Shown here: positions 5,470 to 7,724 of the stretch, one piece after another
Layout: each line of letters begins with the position of its first letter
Position numbering within the stretch: the first letter of the stretch is position 1
NCBI GenBank assembly: GCA_946496415.1
Contig: CAMMGP010000047.1
Location: forward strand, 1 to 7,724
Direction: 5' to 3'
Source of the DNA: an uncultured Clostridia bacterium
GTDB lineage: Bacteria > Bacillota > Clostridia > Christensenellales > Aristaeellaceae
DNA length: 7,724 nt
Notes under the pieces: generated by a model
Told to the model about the DNA's origin: nothing
Databases searched by the model: none
Seen by the model: only the letters and a program-made list of their open reading frames with translations
Made by a program: the position numbers and the translations under genes

Positions 5470-6498
5470 ATGGCGATCATTACCATCGTCGGTTCTGGCA
5501 TGATGGGTTCGGCCATCGGCATCCCCGCCAGCGAAAACGGCCACGAGGTGCGGCTGGTCGGCACGCCGCTCGACCGCGAGATCATCGAGCACGCCCGCGA
5601 GACGGGCTGGCACATGAACATGCGCCGCAAGCTGCCGGAAAGCTACAAGTATTACCAGTTTGAGGAACTTTCCAAGGCATTGGAGGGCGCGGACGCCGTG
5701 GTCAGCGGCGTTTCCAGCTTTGGCGTGGACTGGTTTTTGCAGTCCGTGCTGCCCATACTGCCCGAAGACCTACCCGTGCTGGCCGTGACCAAGGGCATGA
5801 TCGAGGAAAACGGGCGGCTCATCCCCTACCCGCTCTACTACAAGCGCCAACTGGGCAGCCTGCGCCGCAACCTCAACGCCGTGGGCGGGCCCTGCACCAG
5901 CTATGAACTGGCCGACCGCGATCAGACCTACGTGGCCTTCTGCGGCGAGGACGCAGGAACGCTCAAATTCCTCAAATCCCTGTTTGAGACGGACTACTAC
6001 CACATCAGCCTTTCCACGGACATCATCGGCGTGGAGTGCGCCGTGGCGATGAAGAACGCCTACGCGCTGGCCGTGACCCTGGCGGTGGGCATGGCGGAAA
6101 AGCGCGATGGCAAGTTGCACTACAATTCGCAGGCGGCGTTGTTTGCCCAGAGCGTGCGCGAGATGCGCAGGCTTTTGAAGCTGGTTGGCGGCGGGGACGA
6201 CAACATCGTCTTTGGCGCGGGCGACCTCTACGTGACCGTATTCGGCGGGCGCACGCGGCTGATCGGCACGCTGCTGGGCAGGGGCATGTCCTTTGACGAG
6301 GCCATGCGCGAGTTGGAGGGCGTGACGCTGGAATCCATCGTCATCGCCACGCGCACGGCCAAGGCGGTGCGCGCGCTCATCGCCCGCGGCGAAGCCAGCG
6401 CAGACGACTATCCCCTGCTTTTGCACGTGGACGACATCATCGAAAAGGGCAAGAGCGTCAACATCCCCTGGAACAAATTCGAACTGGAAGCGCTGTAA
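5470..6498 (+). CDS. GpsA-like NAD(P)H-dependent glycerol-3-phosphate dehydrogenase family protein
   Basis: This encodes a 342-residue soluble dehydrogenase. The N-terminal Rossmann fold begins IITIVGSGMMGSA, with the G8-x-G10-x2-G13 nucleotide motif. The family landmarks follow in order: TKG (107-109), GGPCTSYEL (matching the SGPSFAEE region), VECAVAMKN with the expected catalytic lysine K195 followed by N196, and GAGDLYVT with D252. Typical GpsA enzymes reduce dihydroxyacetone phosphate to sn-glycerol-3-phosphate for phospholipid and teichoic acid synthesis. The usual SRNR segment is here GRTR (260-263) and is reached after a spacing about two residues shorter, so substrate preference is less certain. 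The start ATG at 5470 has AAAGGAGG (5455-5462) 7 bases upstream. It follows uppP by 67 bases across a weak hairpin and is closed by a strong terminator. I leave the symbol empty because it may be a second, divergent GpsA paralogue. Confidence 0.82.
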   Translation: MAIITIVGSGMMGSAIGIPASENGHEVRLVGTPLDREIIEHARETGWHMNMRRKLPESYKYYQFEELSKALEGADAVVSGVSSFGVDWFLQSVLPILPEDLPVLAVTKGMIEENGRLIPYPLYYKRQLGSLRRNLNAVGGPCTSYELADRDQTYVAFCGEDAGTLKFLKSLFETDYYHISLSTDIIGVECAVAMKNAYALAVTLAVGMAEKRDGKLHYNSQAALFAQSVREMRRLLKLVGGGDDNIVFGAGDLYVTVFGGRTRLIGTLLGRGMSFDEAMRELEGVTLESIVIATRTAKAVRALIARGEASADDYPLLLHVDDIIEKGKSVNIPWNKFELEAL

Positions 6499-6512
6499 GG
6501 GCGTTTTCGCCG

Positions 6513-6546
6513 TCCCGCGCCTTCTGCGGCGCGGGATATTTTCGTT
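6513..6546 (+). terminator. Rho-independent terminator after the GpsA-like gene
   Basis: A perfect 9-bp stem pairs TCCCGCGCC (6513-6521) with GGCGCGGGA (6528-6536). The loop is TTCTGC and it is followed by TATTTTCGTT. It starts 14 bases after the stop codon and ends the leuS-uppP-GpsA-like run of genes. Confidence 0.88.
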
Positions 6547-6573
6547 TTGGGGGTGGAAAAAAGCGGGAGGATA

Positions 6574-6582
6574 TGCTATCAT
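6574..6582 (+). promoter_or_regulatory. Extended -10 promoter of the DUF2238-like gene
   Basis: TGCTATCAT (6574-6582) is an extended -10 element, TG-n-TATCAT. No good -35 lies 17 bases upstream (TGGAAA at 6554-6559), as is acceptable for extended -10 promoters. It sits between the preceding terminator and the ribosome-binding site AGGGAGGA (6599-6606), giving a leader of about 27 bases. Confidence 0.6.
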
Positions 6583-6614
6583 CATTTATGAATACATAAG
6601 GGAGGATACGAACG

Positions 6615-7442
6615 ATGCCCAAGAAACACCGGGGATTGCGACAGCTCTATGGCGAACTGATCGCGGAGATCCGCGCGCGCAAGGGCGTTTCCATCGTCTT
6701 TTTCACACTGCGCACCATCGTGCTGGTGACGCTGGTGCTCCAATTTTTGCGCGGGAACTATGAAAACGTCTTTTTGTGCCTGCTGACGCTGCTTTTGTTC
6801 CTGATTCCGGCGTTTATCAACCGCCGCCTCAACATACAGCTGCCTGACACGCTGGAAATCATCATACTCTGCTTCATTTTCGCGGCGGAGATATTGGGCG
6901 AGATCAACGCCTATTATGTGAAATACGAGTTCTGGGACACGATGCTGCACACCATGAACGGCTTTCTGGCCGCGGCCATCGGCTTTTCGCTGGTGGACGT
7001 GCTCAACCGCTCGGAAAAGACGATGTTCAACCTCTCGCCGCTGTTTGTGGCCATGGTGGCATTCTGCTTTTCCATGACCATTGGCGTTCTATGGGAGTTT
7101 TTTGAGTATTTTGCCGACAACGTGCTCTTGCTGGACATGCAGAAGGACACCATCGTCCACACCATCCGTTCCGTGGCCCTCGACCCCACCGCCACCAACA
7201 CGGTGGTGACCATTGAGGGGATCACCGACGTGGTGGTCAACGGCCAATCCCTGGGGCTGGGCGGCTATCTGGACATCGGCCTGCACGACACGATGGAAGA
7301 TCTGCTGGTCAACTTCATCGGCGCGGTGGTGTTCTGCACGTTCGGCTTCTTCTACCTCAAGGGACGCGGCAAGGGCAAGTTCGTGCGCCGCTTCGTGCCC
7401 ACCATGCGCGGCGCATCCGAAGAAGAAGTCAAGGGCGGCTGA
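6615..7442 (+). CDS. Multi-pass membrane protein, DUF2238/YjdF-like
   Basis: This encodes a 275-residue protein with a basic cytoplasmic-like N-terminus (to about residue 24). About six hydrophobic segments follow (roughly 26-45, 50-67, 79-95, 116-130, 141-166 and 230-248), and the tail is basic, then acidic. Three conserved-looking polar motifs sit at membrane boundaries: FWDTMLHTMNG (106-116), GVLWEFFEYFAD (157-168) and LHDTMEDLLVNFIGA (223-237). This pattern of D-x2-LH, WE-x2-E and DT-x2-DL-x2-N-x2-G resembles the DUF2238/YjdF group of bacterial membrane proteins, whose function is not known. About 50 residues between the last two motifs (170-220), rich in Thr and Val, form a hydrophilic loop probably exposed on one side. 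The ATG at 6615 has AGGGAGGA 8 bases upstream. It has its own promoter and is flanked by a terminator upstream and a convergent gene downstream. The family assignment is from motif memory and is moderately sure; the membrane nature is clear. Confidence 0.72.
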   Translation: MPKKHRGLRQLYGELIAEIRARKGVSIVFFTLRTIVLVTLVLQFLRGNYENVFLCLLTLLLFLIPAFINRRLNIQLPDTLEIIILCFIFAAEILGEINAYYVKYEFWDTMLHTMNGFLAAAIGFSLVDVLNRSEKTMFNLSPLFVAMVAFCFSMTIGVLWEFFEYFADNVLLLDMQKDTIVHTIRSVALDPTATNTVVTIEGITDVVVNGQSLGLGGYLDIGLHDTMEDLLVNFIGAVVFCTFGFFYLKGRGKGKFVRRFVPTMRGASEEEVKGG

Positions 7443-7464
7443 GCGCGGGCGGCGAAGTTCTCTC

Positions 7465-7724
7465 CTATGGGCGGATGTCCTCCATTTGGATGGGATCCTC
7501 CCCCTGCCATGCTTCAAAGATGGCGCTCTCGCCGCGCGCGAGGGCGCTTTTGAGTTCCGCGCGGCTGCGCACCGTCCACATGGCGATGCGGGCGCGATAC
7601 AGACCGCGCTGGACGCGCAGCGTAAAGCCGTTCTCCATGCGGCGGTCGCAGGCGATGAAGTCCGGGCGGGAGAGGAAGTTTGCAAGCAGATGCGAAAGCG
7701 CCTGCGCGCCCGCACGCAGCACCG
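7465..7724 (-). CDS. Glycerophosphodiester phosphodiesterase-like protein, C-terminal part (partial)
   Basis: On the minus strand, an open frame enters from beyond the right edge and stops at TAG (bases 7467-7465). The visible 85 or so residues read LLANFLSRPDFIACDRR, then IAMWTVRSRAELKSAL and a terminal AIFEAWQGEDP. The RPDFIA, WTVRS-x2-EL and IFE elements in this order and spacing resemble the C-terminus of clostridial glycerophosphodiester phosphodiesterases (TIM-barrel GDPD family). These split glycerophosphodiesters into glycerol-3-phosphate and an alcohol. The catalytic His and Glu/Asp residues would lie in the missing N-terminal part. A GTG codon at the edge (7722-7720) is almost certainly internal. 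It converges on the DUF2238-like gene with only 22 bases between their stops and no clear bidirectional terminator. The family assignment is moderately sure because only the tail is visible. Confidence 0.65.
   Translation of the reverse strand, partial: VLRAGAQALSHLLANFLSRPDFIACDRRMENGFTLRVQRGLYRARIAMWTVRSRAELKSALARGESAIFEAWQGEDPIQMEDIRP

Noticed and set aside
4419..5630. A 403-codon minus-strand frame over uppP
   Set aside because: It overlaps three plus-strand genes or gene ends, has His/Asp/Gln-rich shadow composition, and uppP has clear motifs and a ribosome-binding site.
5770..6585. A 271-codon minus-strand frame over the GpsA-like gene
   Set aside because: Shadow of a GC-rich plus-strand gene; it also crosses the terminator at 6513-6546.
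7089..7715. A longer minus-strand frame overlapping the DUF2238-like gene
   Set aside because: It is out of frame with the GDPD-like tail and overlaps a well-supported plus-strand membrane protein gene; its composition is Arg/Ala/His-rich.
1..7724. Mobile elements, CRISPR array, tRNA/rRNA genes, phage or defence genes
   Set aside because: None of their signatures (transposase motifs, terminal inverted repeats, regularly spaced repeats, tRNA cloverleaf elements) was seen on reading the sequence.

Overview
The window is an ordinary-looking chromosomal stretch from a GC-rich Firmicute, most likely a member of Clostridia. Three things point there: strong Gram-positive style Shine-Dalgarno sites (AGGGAGG, AGAGGAGG, AAAGGAGG), a T-box riboswitch in front of leuS, and the mix of neighbouring genes. 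Species cannot be told from the sequence alone. I see no mobile element, CRISPR array, tRNA, rRNA or phage gene, and base composition looks uniform.

Layout. Positions 1-59 are the last codons of asd (aspartate-semialdehyde dehydrogenase), followed by a rho-independent terminator. A small DIP1984-family gene (181-636) follows with its own near-consensus promoter. Next is a roughly 325-base stretch without a gene that ends in a second strong terminator. A membrane polyferredoxin of the NapH/4Fe-4S type lies at 962-1789. Then come a consensus sigma-A promoter and a complete T-box leader (about 1863-2083), with a CUC leucine specifier, a UGGU tRNA-acceptor-binding bulge, an antiterminator and a competing terminator. 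It controls leuS (2104-4518). After leuS come uppP (4602-5402, undecaprenyl-diphosphatase) and a divergent GpsA-like dehydrogenase (5470-6498), all on the plus strand and closed by a strong terminator at 6513-6546. A separate transcript with an extended -10 promoter carries a DUF2238/YjdF-like membrane protein (6615-7442). The window ends in the 3' part of a convergent minus-strand gene resembling glycerophosphodiester phosphodiesterases.

How the genes relate. leuS is regulated by uncharged tRNA-Leu. No good promoter is visible before uppP, and the hairpin between leuS and uppP lacks a U-tract, so part of the T-box-controlled transcript may run on into uppP. UppP (lipid carrier recycling), the GpsA-like protein (glycerol-3-phosphate formation, if it keeps that activity) and the glycerophosphodiesterase-like protein share a loose envelope and glycerophosphate theme, but that link is inference. 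I found no convincing novel multi-gene system. The most informative element is the leuS T-box. The most open questions are the altered SRN motif of the GpsA-like protein, the orphan polyferredoxin, the DUF2238-like protein and the long structured 3' region at 637-884.
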